Source: Pseudomonas putida
GTDB lineage: Bacteria > Pseudomonadota > Gammaproteobacteria > Pseudomonadales > Pseudomonadaceae
Direction of reading: 5' to 3'
Assembly: GCF_028682475.1 (NCBI RefSeq)
Contig: NZ_JANHLE010000010.1
Span: 106,386-170,385, forward strand
DNA: 64,000 bases
Below the pieces are notes generated by a model. The model was not told the origin of the DNA and ran no database searches. It was given only the letters and a program-made list of their open reading frames with translations. Shown here piece after piece: positions 9,683 through 20,854 of this stretch (the first letter of the stretch is position 1; each line of letters starts with the position of its first letter). Position numbers and translations under genes: made by a program.

Positions 9683-12248
9683 CTCTCAAGCACGGCCAGA
9701 ATCGCTTGGCGAATACCTGGCCCACCTACCACTGAGCGATGAGCAGCGGGCAGAACTTGCCAGCTGCACCTCGTTCAGCGAGCTGCATCAACGTTTGTCG
9801 GCCCAGCCGGGCACTCGCGATGCCGAAGCCGTGCAGGCTTCGGTCGGCGAGCGCCTGACCCTGAACAGCGCCGAGGACATGCACGACGCCGAGATGCTGG
9901 CGGTGGATGGCAGTGGCCGGGTGTGTCTCAAGGCCACGCCGCCGATCCGCCGTACCCGGGTGATTCCCGAGCCATGGCGTACCAACATCCTGATTCGCGC
10001 CTGGCGCCGCCTGACCGGGCGCAGCAACGCCCCGGCACCGGAAAAGCGCGAGCTGCCCAAGGCGCGCTGGCGCTGGGTCGGCTCCATGCGCCGCTATATC
10101 CTGCTGGCGCTGATGCTCGGTCAGACCATCGTTGCCGGCTGGTACATGAAGGGCATCCTGCCGTACCAGGGCTGGTCGTTCGTCGATCTCGACGAAATCA
10201 CCCATCAGTCGCTGCTGCAGACCGCCACCCAGGTTTGGCCGTATGCATTGCAGACCAGCATCCTGATCTTGTTCGGCATCCTGTTCTGCTGGGTGTCGGC
10301 CGGTTTCTGGACCGCGTTGATGGGCTTTCTCGAGCTGTTGACCGGCCGCGACAAGTACCGTATTTCCGGCAGCAGTGCCGGTAACGAGCCGATCGAAGCC
10401 GGGGCGCGTACCGCCATCGTCATGCCGATCTGCAACGAAGATGTGCCGCGGGTGTTTGCCGGCCTGCGCGCGACCTTCGAGTCGGTTGCCGCCACCGGTG
10501 ATCTGGACCGCTTCGACTTCTTCGTGCTCAGTGACACCAACGACAGCGATATCGCCGTGGCTGAACAGCAGGCGTGGCTGGAAGTCTGCCGCGAGGCCAA
10601 GGGCTTCGGGCGCATCTTCTATCGCCGCCGTCGCCGCCGGGTGAAACGCAAGAGCGGCAACCTCGACGACTTCTGCCGTCGCTGGGGCGGCGACTACCGT
10701 TACATGGTGGTCCTCGACGCCGACAGCGTGATGAGTGGCGAATGCCTGACCAGCCTGGTGCGCCTGATGGAAGCCAACCCGGATGCGGGGATCATCCAGA
10801 CCGCGCCGAAAGCCTCGGGCATGGATACCCTGTATGCGCGCATGCAGCAGTTCGCGACCCGCGTCTACGGCCCGCTGTTCACTGCCGGCCTGCACTTCTG
10901 GCAGCTCGGTGAGTCGCACTACTGGGGCCATAACGCGATCATCCGCATGAAGCCGTTCATCGAGCACTGCGCCCTGGCGCCGTTGCCGGGCAAAGGTGCG
11001 TTCGCCGGTGCGATCCTCTCCCACGACTTCGTCGAAGCCGCGCTGATGCGCCGTGCCGGCTGGGGCGTGTGGATTGCCTACGATCTGCCGGGCAGCTATG
11101 AAGAGTTGCCGCCGAACCTGCTCGACGAACTCAAGCGTGACCGGCGCTGGTGCCACGGCAACCTGATGAACTTCCGCCTGTTCCTGGTCAAGGGCATGCA
11201 CCCGGTGCACCGCGCGGTGTTCCTTACCGGGGTGATGTCGTACCTGTCGGCGCCGTTGTGGTTCTTCTTCCTGGTGCTGTCGACGGCGTTGCTGGCGACC
11301 AACACCCTGATGGAGCCGCAGTACTTCCTTGAACCGCGTCAGCTTTATCCGTTGTGGCCACAGTGGCACCCGGAGAAGGCCATTGCGCTGTTCTCGACCA
11401 CCATCGTGCTGCTGTTCCTGCCCAAGTTGCTCAGTATCATCCTGATCTGGGCCAAGGGTGCGAAAGAGTTCGGCGGGCGCTTCAAGGTGACCTTGTCGAT
11501 GTTGCTGGAGATGCTGTTCTCCATGCTGCTGGCACCGGTGCGGATGATTTTCCACACCCGTTTCGTGCTGGCTGCCTTCCTCGGCTGGGCCGCGACCTGG
11601 AACTCGCCGCAGCGTGACGATGATTCCACGCCGTGGAGCGAAGCGGTGCGCCGTCATGGTCCGCAGACCTTGCTGGGCGTGGCCTGGGCCTTGCTGGTGG
11701 CGTGGCTGAACCCGAGCTTCCTGTGGTGGCTGGTGCCGATCGTCGGTTCGCTGATGCTGTCGATCCCGGTGTCGGTGATCTCCAGCCGGGTGCACCTGGG
11801 CTTGCGTGCCAAAGACGAGAGCCTGTTCCTGATCCCCGAGGAATACGCCACGCCGCACGAGCTGCTGGCAACCGACCAGTACACCCACGAAAACCGCTGG
11901 CATGCCATGCACGACGGTTTCGTCCGGGCCGTGGTCGACCCGCAGCAGAATGCCCTGGCCTGTGCCCTGGCCACGGCGCGTCATGGTGTCGCGGCACCAA
12001 TCGAAGCGCTGCGTGCCGAGCGAATTGGCATGGCGCTGGACCTTGGTCCAAGCGGCCTGGACGGCAACACCCGTCTGGCCCTGCTCAGCGATCCGGTCGC
12101 TTTGGCGCGTTTGCACACACGGGTCTGGGCCGAGAACAAAGAGGCCTGGTTGGGCGTCTGGCGGCAGTCGATCGCCAACGACCCGCACTCGCCGCTGTTG
12201 CCGTTGCATCCGGAGCCTGTGGCGCAGCCTTCGCTGGCCAGCGCCTGA
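9675..12248 (+). CDS. opgH: Glucans biosynthesis glucosyltransferase H
   Basis: 857 aa inner-membrane GT2-family glucosyltransferase that polymerises UDP-glucose into the linear beta-glucan chain and moves it to the periplasm for OpgG. Seen: membrane segments around residues 140-160 and 190-215 and several in the 510-720 region; the cytoplasmic catalytic block with [24 protein letters not shown] (D-x-D), [11 protein letters not shown] and the [10 protein letters not shown] acceptor motif between them. The ATG lies inside the opgG stop region (GATGAGTAA); no separate ribosome site is visible, so translation probably depends on opgG. Length matches the Pseudomonas family. Confidence 0.96.
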   Translation: MSNSQARPESLGEYLAHLPLSDEQRAELASCTSFSELHQRLSAQPGTRDAEAVQASVGERLTLNSAEDMHDAEMLAVDGSGRVCLKATPPIRRTRVIPEPWRTNILIRAWRRLTGRSNAPAPEKRELPKARWRWVGSMRRYILLALMLGQTIVAGWYMKGILPYQGWSFVDLDEITHQSLLQTATQVWPYALQTSILILFGILFCWVSAGFWTALMGFLELLTGRDKYRISGSSAGNEPIEAGARTAIVMPICNEDVPRVFAGLRATFESVAATGDLDRFDFFVLSDTNDSDIAVAEQQAWLEVCREAKGFGRIFYRRRRRRVKRKSGNLDDFCRRWGGDYRYMVVLDADSVMSGECLTSLVRLMEANPDAGIIQTAPKASGMDTLYARMQQFATRVYGPLFTAGLHFWQLGESHYWGHNAIIRMKPFIEHCALAPLPGKGAFAGAILSHDFVEAALMRRAGWGVWIAYDLPGSYEELPPNLLDELKRDRRWCHGNLMNFRLFLVKGMHPVHRAVFLTGVMSYLSAPLWFFFLVLSTALLATNTLMEPQYFLEPRQLYPLWPQWHPEKAIALFSTTIVLLFLPKLLSIILIWAKGAKEFGGRFKVTLSMLLEMLFSMLLAPVRMIFHTRFVLAAFLGWAATWNSPQRDDDSTPWSEAVRRHGPQTLLGVAWALLVAWLNPSFLWWLVPIVGSLMLSIPVSVISSRVHLGLRAKDESLFLIPEEYATPHELLATDQYTHENRWHAMHDGFVRAVVDPQQNALACALATARHGVAAPIEALRAERIGMALDLGPSGLDGNTRLALLSDPVALARLHTRVWAENKEAWLGVWRQSIANDPHSPLLPLHPEPVAQPSLASA

Positions 12249-12268
12249 TCGGCTGAGCGGTTGCAAAA

Positions 12269-12340
12269 ATCGCCGGCAAGGCCGGCTCCCACAGGGTTGT
12301 ATGCACAACCGACCTGGTGGGAGCCGGCCTTGCCGGCGAT
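12269..12340. repeat. REP pair (GCCGGC class), inward-facing
   Basis: Two inverted copies (12269-12292 and 12317-12340) of a 24-base Pseudomonas REP unit containing GCCGGCAAGGCCGGC, ending in CTCCCAC, with a small dyad GGTTGT/ACAACC in the spacer. The pair forms one long hairpin after opgH. The rest of 12249-12493 shows only an A/T-rich patch (TAAAAATAAAATTC) before the next gene, with no convincing -35. Confidence 0.85.
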
Positions 12341-12493
12341 GCTTTTTCTGCTATCAACAGGCAACAAAGTCTTCAGTGCCTATATGTAGCGTGGCGCTCA
12401 TGCGTTAGCATCCCCCCCGAATATCTCGCACCCGTCTGTAGGACGGTTCGCGCTAAAAATAAAATTCGAGCTTTCTTGCTGGGGGATCTGGTG

Positions 12494-13297
12494 ATGTTGA
12501 AAAAGTTTCTGTCGACCCTGCTGATCGGCGTCACCGCGCTGGTCGCGGTCAATGCCGCCCAGGCGGCCGGCGCCATCGATGAAGCGGTCAAGCGTGGCAC
12601 CCTGCGTGCCGGCATGGACCCTACCTACATGCCGTTCCAGATGACCAACAAGCGTGGCGAGATCGTCGGCTTCGAAGTCGACATCCTCAAGGCCATGGCC
12701 AAGTCCATGGGCGTCAAGCTGGAGATGGTCTCCACCTCCTACGATGGCATCATCCCGGCCCTGATGACCGACAAGTTCGACATCATCAGCAGCGGCATGA
12801 CCCTGACCCAGGAACGCAACCTCAAGCTGAACTTCAGCGAACCCTTCATCGTTGTCGGCCAGACCCTGCTGATCCGCAAGGAGCTGGCGGGCGAGATCAA
12901 GTCCTATAAAGACTTGAACAACGAGAAATACCGCCTGACCTCCAAGCTCGGCACCACCGGCGAAATGGTCGCCAAGAAGCTGATCGGCAAAGCCAAGTAC
13001 CACGGCTACGACAACGAGCAGGAAGCGGTGATGGATGTGGTCAACGGCAAGGCTGACGCCTTCGTCTACGACGCCCCTTACAACGTGGTGGCGGTGAACA
13101 AGGCCGGCGCTGGCAAGCTGCTGTTCCTCGACAAGCCGTTCACCTTCGAACCGCTGGCTTTCGGCCTGAAAAAAGGCGACTACGACAGCCTGAACTTCAT
13201 CAACAACTTCCTGCACCAGATCAAGCACGACGGTACCTACGATCGCATCCACGACAAGTGGTTCAAGGACACCGCCTGGCTCAAGGACATGGAATAA
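12494..13297 (+). CDS. Polar amino-acid ABC transporter, periplasmic binding protein
   Basis: 267 aa, SBP_bac_3 family. The ATG at 12494 follows GGGGGA; a GTG codon sits directly before it. The signal peptide is MLKKFLSTLLIGVTALVAVNAAQA, then the mature chain AGAIDEAVKRGTLRAG. Domain landmarks are MDPTYMPFQM, GFEVDILKAMAKSMG, SGMTLTQERNLKLNFSEPF and KLGTTGEM, as in glutamate/glutamine-type binding proteins. It is the first gene of a three-gene transporter (binding protein, permease, ATPase). The ligand is not readable from sequence; a polar or acidic amino acid is most likely. Confidence 0.92.
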   Translation: MLKKFLSTLLIGVTALVAVNAAQAAGAIDEAVKRGTLRAGMDPTYMPFQMTNKRGEIVGFEVDILKAMAKSMGVKLEMVSTSYDGIIPALMTDKFDIISSGMTLTQERNLKLNFSEPFIVVGQTLLIRKELAGEIKSYKDLNNEKYRLTSKLGTTGEMVAKKLIGKAKYHGYDNEQEAVMDVVNGKADAFVYDAPYNVVAVNKAGAGKLLFLDKPFTFEPLAFGLKKGDYDSLNFINNFLHQIKHDGTYDRIHDKWFKDTAWLKDME

Positions 13298-13375
13298 GGC
13301 CGCGGCACCACGCCCGGTTTGAAACCCGACGCGCAGGCAGGTCCTGCGCGTTCGCTTTTACGGAAGTAGCCTCAA

Positions 13376-14338
13376 GTGATCAAACACAAGAAAGCCCAGT
13401 GGCCCTGGCACGGGCTGACCGCGCTGGTCCTGGTGGGCCTGGCGCTGAGCCTGTATTACGCGACTTCGATGATTTCCTACGAGTGGAGCTGGAACCGGGT
13501 ACCGCAGTACTTCGCCTACCAGTCCGAAGTCGCCCAGCGTGCCAGCGACAATGGCACCATTGAATCGATTACCCCCAAAGGTGACATGGCAAGTGTCATC
13601 CTGCGTGACGAGAGCGGCGCCGAGCAGGTGTTCGACGTCGAGCTGGCCAGCGTCCTGCTGTCGCGTGGCGACGATGTGGCCGAAGGCGACCTGATCGGTG
13701 TGACCCATCACTGGGCTGCCGGCCCGCTGGCCTGGGGCCTGTGGACCACGGTCTGGATCTCGGTGGCCTCGGGCGTGCTGGGCCTGGTGATCGGTCTGTT
13801 TGCCGGCCTCTGCCGCCTGTCGAACAACCCGACCCTGCGTGACCTGTCCACGGTCTACGTCGAGTTGGTGCGCGGCACGCCACTGCTGGTGCAGATCTTC
13901 ATTTTCTACTTCTTCATCGGCACCGTGCTCAACCTCTCCCGCGAGTTCGCCGGGGTGGCTGCACTGGCACTGTTTACCGGTGCGTACGTGGCTGAAATCG
14001 TCCGCGCCGGTGTGCAGTCGATTGCCAAGGGGCAGGGCGAAGCCGCCCGCTCGTTGGGCTTGAGCGCTGGCCAGTCGATGCGTCACGTGGTGCTGCCGCA
14101 AGCGTTCAAACGCGTGCTGCCGCCGCTGGCCGGGCAGTTCATCAGCCTGGTCAAGGACACCTCGCTGGTGTCGGTGATCGCCATCACCGAGCTGACCAAG
14201 AGCGGGCGCGAAGCGATTACCACCTCGTTCTCGACCTTCGAGATCTGGTTCTGCGTCGCTGGCCTGTACCTGTTGATCAACCTGCCGCTGTCGCACATGG
14301 CCAGCCGGCTTGAGCGGAGGCTTGCGCAAAGTGATTGA
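13376..14338 (+). CDS. Polar amino-acid ABC transporter permease with extra N-terminal module
   Basis: 320 aa from a GTG at 13376 with GGAAG upstream. The C-terminal ~220 residues are a standard HisM/GlnP permease: TM helices, [14 protein letters not shown], and the EAA loop that contacts the ATPase ([31 protein letters not shown]). The N-terminal ~110 residues are unusual: one hydrophobic helix ([20 protein letters not shown]), then a ~70-residue soluble, beta-strand-like insert ([20 protein letters not shown]) before the permease core. Family members are usually near 220-250 aa without this. The stop overlaps the ATPase start by 8 bases. Confidence 0.92.
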   Translation: MIKHKKAQWPWHGLTALVLVGLALSLYYATSMISYEWSWNRVPQYFAYQSEVAQRASDNGTIESITPKGDMASVILRDESGAEQVFDVELASVLLSRGDDVAEGDLIGVTHHWAAGPLAWGLWTTVWISVASGVLGLVIGLFAGLCRLSNNPTLRDLSTVYVELVRGTPLLVQIFIFYFFIGTVLNLSREFAGVAALALFTGAYVAEIVRAGVQSIAKGQGEAARSLGLSAGQSMRHVVLPQAFKRVLPPLAGQFISLVKDTSLVSVIAITELTKSGREAITTSFSTFEIWFCVAGLYLLINLPLSHMASRLERRLAQSD

Positions 14339-15065
14339 AGTCCGTGATCTGGTAAAAGTCTTCGATACCCGTGGCCAGGTGGTGCGCGCGGTCGATCATG
14401 TCAGCACCAACGTGGCCAAGGGTGAAGTGCTGGTTGTGCTTGGGCCGTCGGGCTCGGGCAAATCGACCTTCCTGCGCTGCCTCAATGGCCTGGAGTCGTT
14501 CGATGAGGGCACCGTGGCTATCGATGGCCTGCAACTGGCTGACCCGAAGACTGACGTCAACGCCTACCGCCGAGAAGTCGGCATGGTGTTCCAGCACTTC
14601 AACCTGTTCCCGCACATGACCGTGCTGGAGAACCTGTGCCTGGCGCAGAAGGTGGTGCGCAAGCGCGGCAAGGCCGAGCGTGAGGCCAAGGCCCGAGCGT
14701 TGCTGGAGAAGGTCGGCATTGGTCAGAAGGCCAATGAATACCCTTCACGCTTGTCTGGTGGCCAGCAGCAGCGGGTCGCCATTGCCCGGGCTCTGGCCAT
14801 GGACCCGAAGGTGATGCTGTTCGACGAGCCGACCTCGGCGCTCGACCCGGAAATGGTTGGCGAAGTGCTCGATGTCATGAAGACCCTGGCGCTGGAAGGC
14901 ATGACCATGGTCTGCGTGACCCACGAAATGGGCTTCGCCCGCGAAGTGGCGGATCGTGTGTTGTTCTTCGACCATGGCAAGTTGCTGGAAGACTCGCCAC
15001 CCGAGGCGTTCTTCACCTCGCCGAAAGACCTGCGTGCCCAGGCGTTCCTGCGTCAGGTGCTGTAG
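14331..15065 (+). CDS. Polar amino-acid ABC transporter ATP-binding protein
   Basis: 244 aa from a GTG at 14331 ([11 protein letters not shown]), with GGAGG 10 bases upstream inside the permease gene; an in-frame TTG at 14310 is less likely. Visible: Walker [10 protein letters not shown]-loop [17 protein letters not shown] signature [15 protein letters not shown], Walker [15 protein letters not shown] and H-loop CVTHEMGF. This is the GlnQ/HisP-type ATPase driving uptake through the permease upstream. A REP hairpin directly after the stop separates it from the convergent chemoreceptor genes. Confidence 0.96.
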   Translation: MIEVRDLVKVFDTRGQVVRAVDHVSTNVAKGEVLVVLGPSGSGKSTFLRCLNGLESFDEGTVAIDGLQLADPKTDVNAYRREVGMVFQHFNLFPHMTVLENLCLAQKVVRKRGKAEREAKARALLEKVGIGQKANEYPSRLSGGQQQRVAIARALAMDPKVMLFDEPTSALDPEMVGEVLDVMKTLALEGMTMVCVTHEMGFAREVADRVLFFDHGKLLEDSPPEAFFTSPKDLRAQAFLRQVL

Positions 15066-15072
15066 CGTAACG

Positions 15073-15142
15073 GTGGGAGCGGGCTTGCCCCGCGATTGCG
15101 GTGTATCAGTCACATCGCATCGCGGGGCAAGCCCGCTCCCAC
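15073..15142. repeat. REP pair (CGGGGCAAGCCCG class), outward-facing
   Basis: Units at 15073-15096 (GTGGGAGCGGGC...) and 15119-15142 (...GCCCGCTCCCAC) are inverted copies. The order (GTGGG...GAT then ATC...CAC) is opposite to most other pairs here. It fills the gap between the transporter ATPase and the chemoreceptor ending at 15170 and probably ends both transcripts. Confidence 0.85.
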
Positions 15143-15169
15143 CACAGCCAGTTGCTCCCACCGCAAGGG

Positions 15170-17122
15170 TTACAGACTGAAACGGCCCACCAGTGTTTGT
15201 AGCTCACGCCCCAGCCGCGCCAGCTCGACACTCGACGCCGCTGTCTCTTCACTGGCCGCACTGGTCTGATCCGACACCTCGCGCACATTGATCACGCTGC
15301 GGTTGATCTCCTCGGCCACCGCGCTTTGCTCCTCGCTGGCGGTCGCGATCTGCTGGTTCATGCCCTGGATGTTCGACACCGTGTGGGTAATCTGCCCCAA
15401 TGCATCACCGGCCTTGCGGCTCAGCTCGACACTGTCACGGGTCAGGATCTTGCTGCTGTCGAGCAGGCGGGTGACTTGATCGGTACCGTCATGCAGGTTG
15501 CCAATCAGTTGTTCGATCTCCTCGGTTGACTGCTGGGTACGCTGGGCCAGGCCACGGACTTCATCAGCGACCACGGCAAACCCGCGCCCGGCCTCACCCG
15601 CCCGCGCTGCCTCGATGGCGGCGTTCAAGGCCAGCAGGTTGGTTTGCTCGGAGACCGATTTGATCACATCGAGAATGCTGCCGATGCGCTGGCTCTCACC
15701 GGCCAGTTGATGCATGGCATCGATCGAATGGTCCATCTGCTGGGCCAGCTGTTCGATCTGTGCCACGGCCTCACCGACCACCTGATCACCCAATTGCGCC
15801 TGCTGGTCAGCGGTGGTCGCCGCCTGCGAGGCAAGTTCGGCGTTCTGGGCCACTTCGTGAACCGTTGCGCTCATCTGGTTCATGGCCGTGGCGACCTGAT
15901 CGGTTTCGTCTTTTTGCTGGGCGATCCTGACCTTGCTCTGCTCGCTGACTGCAGCCAGCTGTTCGACCGCCGAGGACAGCTGGGTGATGCCGCCGCCGAT
16001 GCCACCAATCAGCTCGCGCAGGCTCACGATCATGGCTTGCATGCTGTTTTGCAGTTGGCCCATCTCGTCGCGCCGTGGCACGGTTTCGGTCACTTGCAGA
16101 TCGCCTTGGGCAATGCGCGCGGCCAGGGCCAGGGTCTGTTTCAGCGGCGCGGTGATCTGCAGGGTAATCAACCAGGCCGCGAGGCTGCCGAACAGCAAGG
16201 CCAGTATGGCTTCGGCGGTCAGTACACGCTGGGCCTGGATGGCTTCGGCATCGCGCTGCTCGGTCTGGTGGTCGCTGAGTTTGCGGCTGGCTTCGCGAAG
16301 CTCGATGCCCAGCTGCTCCAGCGTGTCTTGCAGCGTTTCCACGGCGATGGCCGCACGGCGATACTGATCCAGGCTGTCCTGATAGCGGCTCAGTGCCGAA
16401 CGCAGGTTTTCCTGGGTGCTGTCAGCCAAACCATGGGTTTTCATCAGTTGCGCCAGCTGCTCGAATGCCTGCCGAGCCGAATCCAGTGCCGGTTGGCCGA
16501 CACTGTTGAACTGCTCCAGCGGTTCGAAGGTGTAGGCCGGTACCAGGCTTTGCTGATTGGCTACTTCGATATGCCGGGCGAGTGCTTCGGCGAGGTTCAG
16601 TACCCGGCTCTGGCTACTCTGCAGATCGTCGCCGCGCATTTTCTCCAGGGCCTGGTCCGTGACTTCATCGACCAGTTCGGTCAGGCGCTGTTCGGCGCCT
16701 TGCATGGCCTGTTGCCGCGCCTGACGCGAGGCCACGGCTTGTTGTAACTGTTCGAAGTCCCGGCTAAAGCGCTGCACCGTTTGCAGCTTGCCAGCAATCA
16801 TCTGCCGACTCTCGGGGGCGTCATAGCGCCCCGGCATTGCCGTCAGCAGTTCTTGCAAGGCTTTCAGCGACTGCTCGATCTGAGTCTTGCTGTGCGGATC
16901 ATTGAGTACCCGAAAGGTGATGCGCTCGGCCCTGAGGTCTTTGCCGATGTCGTTGAGGCGGGCGATTTCCTGGAGTTTTTCCGAGCGCAGGACGGCGTCG
17001 TCCAAGGCACGCCAGCCGCTGAGGGTGATCAATAGGGTCAGCAACAGCACCAAGGCAAAGGCCAGGGTCAGCTTCAGTCTGACGCTCATGTTGCCTAGCA
17101 TCCGATTCACAGGTCCGAACAT
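15170..17122 (-). CDS. HBM-type methyl-accepting chemotaxis protein (first of two)
   Basis: 650 aa from the ATG at 17122 ([11 protein letters not shown]), with GGAG 5 bases upstream. Order: TM1 ([20 protein letters not shown]), a ~240-residue all-helical periplasmic part of the helical bimodular (HBM) sensor size, TM2 ([16 protein letters not shown]), a HAMP region, then the cytoplasmic signalling domain with the hairpin tip [32 protein letters not shown] that contacts CheA/CheW. The C-terminus is a variable RFSL with no CheR-binding pentapeptide visible. Located directly downstream of a second receptor of the same architecture (17363-19279). The HBM class binds TCA-cycle organic acids in studied P. 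putida members; this receptor's ligand is unknown. Confidence 0.9.
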   Translation of the reverse strand: MFGPVNRMLGNMSVRLKLTLAFALVLLLTLLITLSGWRALDDAVLRSEKLQEIARLNDIGKDLRAERITFRVLNDPHSKTQIEQSLKALQELLTAMPGRYDAPESRQMIAGKLQTVQRFSRDFEQLQQAVASRQARQQAMQGAEQRLTELVDEVTDQALEKMRGDDLQSSQSRVLNLAEALARHIEVANQQSLVPAYTFEPLEQFNSVGQPALDSARQAFEQLAQLMKTHGLADSTQENLRSALSRYQDSLDQYRRAAIAVETLQDTLEQLGIELREASRKLSDHQTEQRDAEAIQAQRVLTAEAILALLFGSLAAWLITLQITAPLKQTLALAARIAQGDLQVTETVPRRDEMGQLQNSMQAMIVSLRELIGGIGGGITQLSSAVEQLAAVSEQSKVRIAQQKDETDQVATAMNQMSATVHEVAQNAELASQAATTADQQAQLGDQVVGEAVAQIEQLAQQMDHSIDAMHQLAGESQRIGSILDVIKSVSEQTNLLALNAAIEAARAGEAGRGFAVVADEVRGLAQRTQQSTEEIEQLIGNLHDGTDQVTRLLDSSKILTRDSVELSRKAGDALGQITHTVSNIQGMNQQIATASEEQSAVAEEINRSVINVREVSDQTSAASEETAASSVELARLGRELQTLVGRFSL

Positions 17123-17320
17123 GGGGGTCTCCAGCAATTGAGGAATGACCGGCGCCAGGACGAAGGTCAGGCGCCGCCCCTTGCTCATCGGCTGGCTGCG
17201 GGGGAGCTGGACCTGCAAACGATGTAGGAGAGTTCGGCGGTTAACGTAGGGAAAATGCTTGAGGCAGCGGAGGGTGTAGGAAGGTTGCGCAAGGGCAAAC
17301 AGCAGAAAATGTGCAGTATC

Positions 17321-17354
17321 CCAACCTGTGCTGCCCAAGCGGGCAACACAGGTT
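17321..17354 (-). terminator. Hairpin after the second chemoreceptor gene
   Basis: 15-base arms (CAACCTGTGCTGCCC / GGGCAACACAGGTTG, one mismatch) with loop AAGC, 8 bases beyond the stop at 17363. There is no T-run afterwards. It lies in the 240-base gap between the two receptor genes and suggests separate transcripts. Confidence 0.5.
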
Positions 17355-17362
17355 GTTTGACC

Positions 17363-19279
17363 TCAGAGCTGGAATTTGCCGACCAGGCCCTGCAGGTGGG
17401 TGCCCAGGCGGGCCAGCTCGACGCTGGAGGCGGCGGTTTCTTCGCTGGCGGCGGAGGTCTGGTCCGACACATCGCGCACATTCATGACGCTGCGGTTGAT
17501 TTCTTCCGCCACTGCGCTTTGTTGTTCGGCCGCTGCGGCGATCTGCTGATTCATCGCCTGAATCGAGGAAACGGTATGGGTGATGGTCGTCAGCGAGCTG
17601 CCGGCGCGACGGGTCAGCTCGACGCTGCTAGCGGTCAGGTCGCGGCTGGCATCCATGCTGCTGGCAACCTGCTGGGTGCCACTTTGCAAGCCGGCGATCA
17701 ACGCTTCAATCTCTTCAGTCGATTGCTGGGTGCGCTGGGCCAGGCTGCGTACTTCATCGGCGACCACGGCAAAGCCACGTCCGGCTTCCCCGGCGCGAGC
17801 GGCTTCGATCGCTGCGTTGAGGGCCAGCAGGTTGGTTTGCTGGGCCACCGACTTGATTACATCGAGCACGCTGCCGATCTTGTCGCTTTCGCTCTTGAGC
17901 TGGCCCATGGCTTCGCTGGAGTGATTCATTTCCGTCGCCAGACGCTCGATCTGGGCAATCGACTCAGCGACGACCCGATCACCCTCGCGGGCCTGCTGGT
18001 CGGCCACCAGCGCGGCCTCCGAGGCCTCTTCGGCATTGCGCGCAACTTCCTGCACGGTAGCGGCCATTTCGTTCATGGCGGTGGCCACTTGATCGGTCTC
18101 GACCTTTTGATTGTTGACCCCGGCGCTGGTCTGCTCGGTGACGGCCGACAGCTCTTCAGCAGCACTGGCGATCTGGGTAACACCATCGCCAATGCCGCCA
18201 ATCAGCTCGCGCAGGCTGACCGTCATGCGTTGCATGCTGCGTTGCAGCTGGCCCAGCTCGTCGCGGCGCTCGACGTTGAGGTCGTGACGCAGGTCGCCGC
18301 TGGCGACCCGGTCGGCGGCATTCAGGGTCTGGCGCAAGGGGATGACGATCTGGCGGGTGATGGCCCAGGCAGCGAGCAGGCCGAACACCAGGGCGAGGAC
18401 GGTGGCCAGGGTCAGCATCGACCTGGCGTGCTGCGATTCGGCATCGCGCAACTGGGTCAGGGTGAGGGTCAGTTGCTGGCTTTGCTCGATCAGGGTCTGG
18501 CCCTGCGCCATCATTTTTTGAGCGGCGAGTTCTGAGGCGGTTTGCGCCGTGCCGAAATCGATCACGGCGGCCCGGTAGTTGCCCAGGGCGCGTGCTGCCT
18601 GGTTGAAATGGCTGGTGTAGTTGGCCGGCAGTACTTCGGCCAGGGTCTTGAGCTGCGAAATGGCCTGGTCGATGGCCTCAAGGGCAGTCTGCTGGAATTC
18701 GGCCTTGCCGCTGTAGGTGTAACCGCGGACCTGGAAGCGCGCCTGCTGCAGCAGTTTGCCGGCGCCGACGACGCTGTTGAACAGGTTCAGGTCGTTACTG
18801 CCGAGCAGTTGCTGTTCAACCTCGGCGGTGAGTTTGCTGGCTTCATCAGCGCTACCGCCGAGTACCGAGCGACTGGCCTCGCGCTGTTGCGCAGCTTTAT
18901 CGGCAGTGTCCAGCGCCTGGCGGTACTGGCGTACGGCGTCTTTCTGCTGCTCGATGCGGCGTTTGTTTTCCGGCAGGACGATACGTTGTTCGACCTGTTG
19001 CAACTGATGATCCAGTTTCGCCAGGGCGTTGTTGAGGGTCTGCGCGGCGCTCTCATCGCCCTTGATCTGGAAATTCTGCCGGGCAATGCGCAGTTCCAGG
19101 GTCGCCTCCAGCACCTGGGAGACGCCCCCCAGGGTATCGCCACGCTCGGTGACGCCGTTGATGCCCTGCCAGCCGGTCAGGGTAATGCTCAAGGTCAGCA
19201 GCAGGACCAGGCCGAAGCCGATACCGAGTTTACGATTGACGCTAACGTTACCCAGGTGCTGGGCTAACCAACGGTACAT
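17363..19279 (-). CDS. HBM-type methyl-accepting chemotaxis protein, probable McpQ-like citrate receptor
   Basis: 638 aa from the ATG at 19279 ([17 protein letters not shown]), GGAG 7 bases upstream. TM1 is [21 protein letters not shown], followed by a ~240-residue helical periplasmic sensor, TM2 ([21 protein letters not shown]), HAMP and a signalling domain with [32 protein letters not shown]. The same relative position next to rsmE/tatC in P. putida KT2440 holds McpQ, a citrate receptor with an HBM sensor; calling this the McpQ counterpart rests on remembered synteny and architecture, not on ligand residues. The tandem paralogue downstream has a clearly different sensor, so the two should differ in ligand. 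Confidence 0.88.
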   Translation of the reverse strand: MYRWLAQHLGNVSVNRKLGIGFGLVLLLTLSITLTGWQGINGVTERGDTLGGVSQVLEATLELRIARQNFQIKGDESAAQTLNNALAKLDHQLQQVEQRIVLPENKRRIEQQKDAVRQYRQALDTADKAAQQREASRSVLGGSADEASKLTAEVEQQLLGSNDLNLFNSVVGAGKLLQQARFQVRGYTYSGKAEFQQTALEAIDQAISQLKTLAEVLPANYTSHFNQAARALGNYRAAVIDFGTAQTASELAAQKMMAQGQTLIEQSQQLTLTLTQLRDAESQHARSMLTLATVLALVFGLLAAWAITRQIVIPLRQTLNAADRVASGDLRHDLNVERRDELGQLQRSMQRMTVSLRELIGGIGDGVTQIASAAEELSAVTEQTSAGVNNQKVETDQVATAMNEMAATVQEVARNAEEASEAALVADQQAREGDRVVAESIAQIERLATEMNHSSEAMGQLKSESDKIGSVLDVIKSVAQQTNLLALNAAIEAARAGEAGRGFAVVADEVRSLAQRTQQSTEEIEALIAGLQSGTQQVASSMDASRDLTASSVELTRRAGSSLTTITHTVSSIQAMNQQIAAAAEQQSAVAEEINRSVMNVRDVSDQTSAASEETAASSVELARLGTHLQGLVGKFQL

Positions 19280-19358
19280 GGCGGGACTCCATTGCGATCG
19301 GCAGAGGCGATTTATTGTTCTGGTGCCCATGCATCGGCGCCGGATCGCAAAACTGAAG

Positions 19359-20066
19359 TCAGAACAGACGGGCGAGCAGGGCGGTAACCGCCGTCTCCAC
19401 GCGCAGGATGCGTTCGCCAAGCTGCACCGGGGCCAGCCCGGCCTTGCCCAGCAGATCGATTTCGTAGGGAATCCAGCCGCCTTCGGGGCCAATCGCCAGG
19501 GTTACCGGTTGGTCCAGGCCGCGCGGGCAGGGCGGGAACGGCCCGGGATGGCCGACCAGGCCGAGGGTGCCGTGGGCAATGGCTGGCAGGCGGTCCTCGA
19601 CGAAAGGCTTGAAGCGCTTCTCGATGATGACCTCGGGCAGGATAGTGTCGCGGGTCTGTTCCAGGCCGAGGATCAGTTGCTCACGAATGGCCTCGGGCTC
19701 GAGGAACGGCGTCTGCCAGAAGCTTTTCTCGACCCGGTAGCTGTTGACCAGAATCAGCTTCGGCACCCCCATGGTGGCGACGGTCTGGAACACCCGGCGC
19801 AGCATCTTCGGGCGCGGCAGGGCCAGCACCAGGGTCAGCGGCAGCTTGGCCGGCGGTTCACGCTCGAAGCTGACCGACAGCTCGGCCTCATGGCCTTCCA
19901 GGCGCAGCACCCGGGCTTCGCCCATCAGTCCGCCCAGGCGGCCGACGCGCAGGCTGTCGCCCACCGCCACGCGGTGAATCTCCTGCATGTGGGTAAAGCG
20001 CCGGTCAGTCAGAACCACGCGATCGGCCGCGATGAAGTCGGCTTCTTCGAGTAACAGCAGGTTCAC
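19359..20066 (-). CDS. RsmE-family RNA methyltransferase, second divergent copy
   Basis: 235 aa SPOUT-class protein of the RsmE family (16S rRNA m3U1498 methyltransferase). GTG start at 20066 in a 4-base GTGA overlap with tatC. It has an N-terminal PUA-like part ([24 protein letters not shown]) and C-terminal knot motifs [13 protein letters not shown] and [20 protein letters not shown], so SAM binding looks intact. The canonical rsmE is elsewhere in this window (51090-51809). This copy has an unusual Pro/Cys patch ([12 protein letters not shown]) before the knot and a different substrate-loop region, so its target base may differ. It ends the tat operon. Confidence 0.85.
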   Translation of the reverse strand: MNLLLLEEADFIAADRVVLTDRRFTHMQEIHRVAVGDSLRVGRLGGLMGEARVLRLEGHEAELSVSFEREPPAKLPLTLVLALPRPKMLRRVFQTVATMGVPKLILVNSYRVEKSFWQTPFLEPEAIREQLILGLEQTRDTILPEVIIEKRFKPFVEDRLPAIAHGTLGLVGHPGPFPPCPRGLDQPVTLAIGPEGGWIPYEIDLLGKAGLAPVQLGERILRVETAVTALLARLF

Positions 20067-20854
20067 GGTTGGGTCGCTGGCGGCTGGTCGTTGTGGTCGT
20101 CGGCGGCGTCGTCATGATGTTCGCTGCGTTTGCGGATCAGCCCGCCAAACAGCACGCCGATCTCGAACAGCAGCCACATCGGCACGGCCAGCAGGGTCTG
20201 CGAGAAGATGTCCGGCGGCGTGAGGATCATGCCGACCACAAAGCAGCCGATGATCACGTAAGGGCGGATCTTCTTCAGGTACTTCACATCGACCACGCCG
20301 ATCCACACCAGCAGGACCACGGCCACCGGGATCTCGAAGGCCACGCCGAAGGCGAAGAACAGGGTCATGACGAAATCGAGGTAGCTGGCAATGTCGGTCA
20401 TCATCGACACCCCTTCCGGAGTAGCGCTGGCGAAGAAACCGAAGATCAGCGGGAACACCAGGAAGTAGGCAAAGGCCATCCCAGCGTAGAACAGGATGAT
20501 GCTGGAGATCAGCAGCGGGATGGCGATGCGCTTTTCATGACGGTACAGACCCGGCGCGATGAAGCCCCAGATCTGCTGGAGGATCAGCGGGATGGCCAGG
20601 AACAGCGAGACGATCATGGTCAGCTTGAACGGCGTCAGGAACGGTGAGGCCACATCGGTGGCGATCATCGTCGCGTTGGCCGGCAGGTGCTCACGCAAAG
20701 GCGCCGAGACCAGGGTGTAGATCTGCTGCGCGAAGGAAAACAGCCCGGCGAAGATCAGGAAGATGGCCGCGACGCAACGCAGCAGACGTGTACGCAGCTC
20801 GGTGAGGTGCGAAACCAGCGGCATCGGCTGGTCGTTTTCCGGAATATCGCTCAT
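20063..20854 (-). CDS. tatC: Sec-independent protein translocase TatC
   Basis: 263 aa, six-helix inner-membrane receptor of the Tat pathway, which exports folded proteins with twin-arginine signals. The N-terminal [16 protein letters not shown] is the conserved cytoplasmic signal-peptide site (H-L-x-E-L-R). Helices can be followed through [56 protein letters not shown] and onward. It ends in a hydrophilic His/Asp tail. Overlaps tatB by 4 bases and the following rsmE paralogue by 4, so all are one transcript. Confidence 0.97.
   Translation of the reverse strand: MSDIPENDQPMPLVSHLTELRTRLLRCVAAIFLIFAGLFSFAQQIYTLVSAPLREHLPANATMIATDVASPFLTPFKLTMIVSLFLAIPLILQQIWGFIAPGLYRHEKRIAIPLLISSIILFYAGMAFAYFLVFPLIFGFFASATPEGVSMMTDIASYLDFVMTLFFAFGVAFEIPVAVVLLVWIGVVDVKYLKKIRPYVIIGCFVVGMILTPPDIFSQTLLAVPMWLLFEIGVLFGGLIRKRSEHHDDAADDHNDQPPATQP

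Noticed and set aside
9726..12308. 860-codon open frame on the minus strand opposite opgH
   Set aside because: Antisense shadow of a well-supported membrane glucosyltransferase; Gln/His/Arg-rich composition and no motifs.
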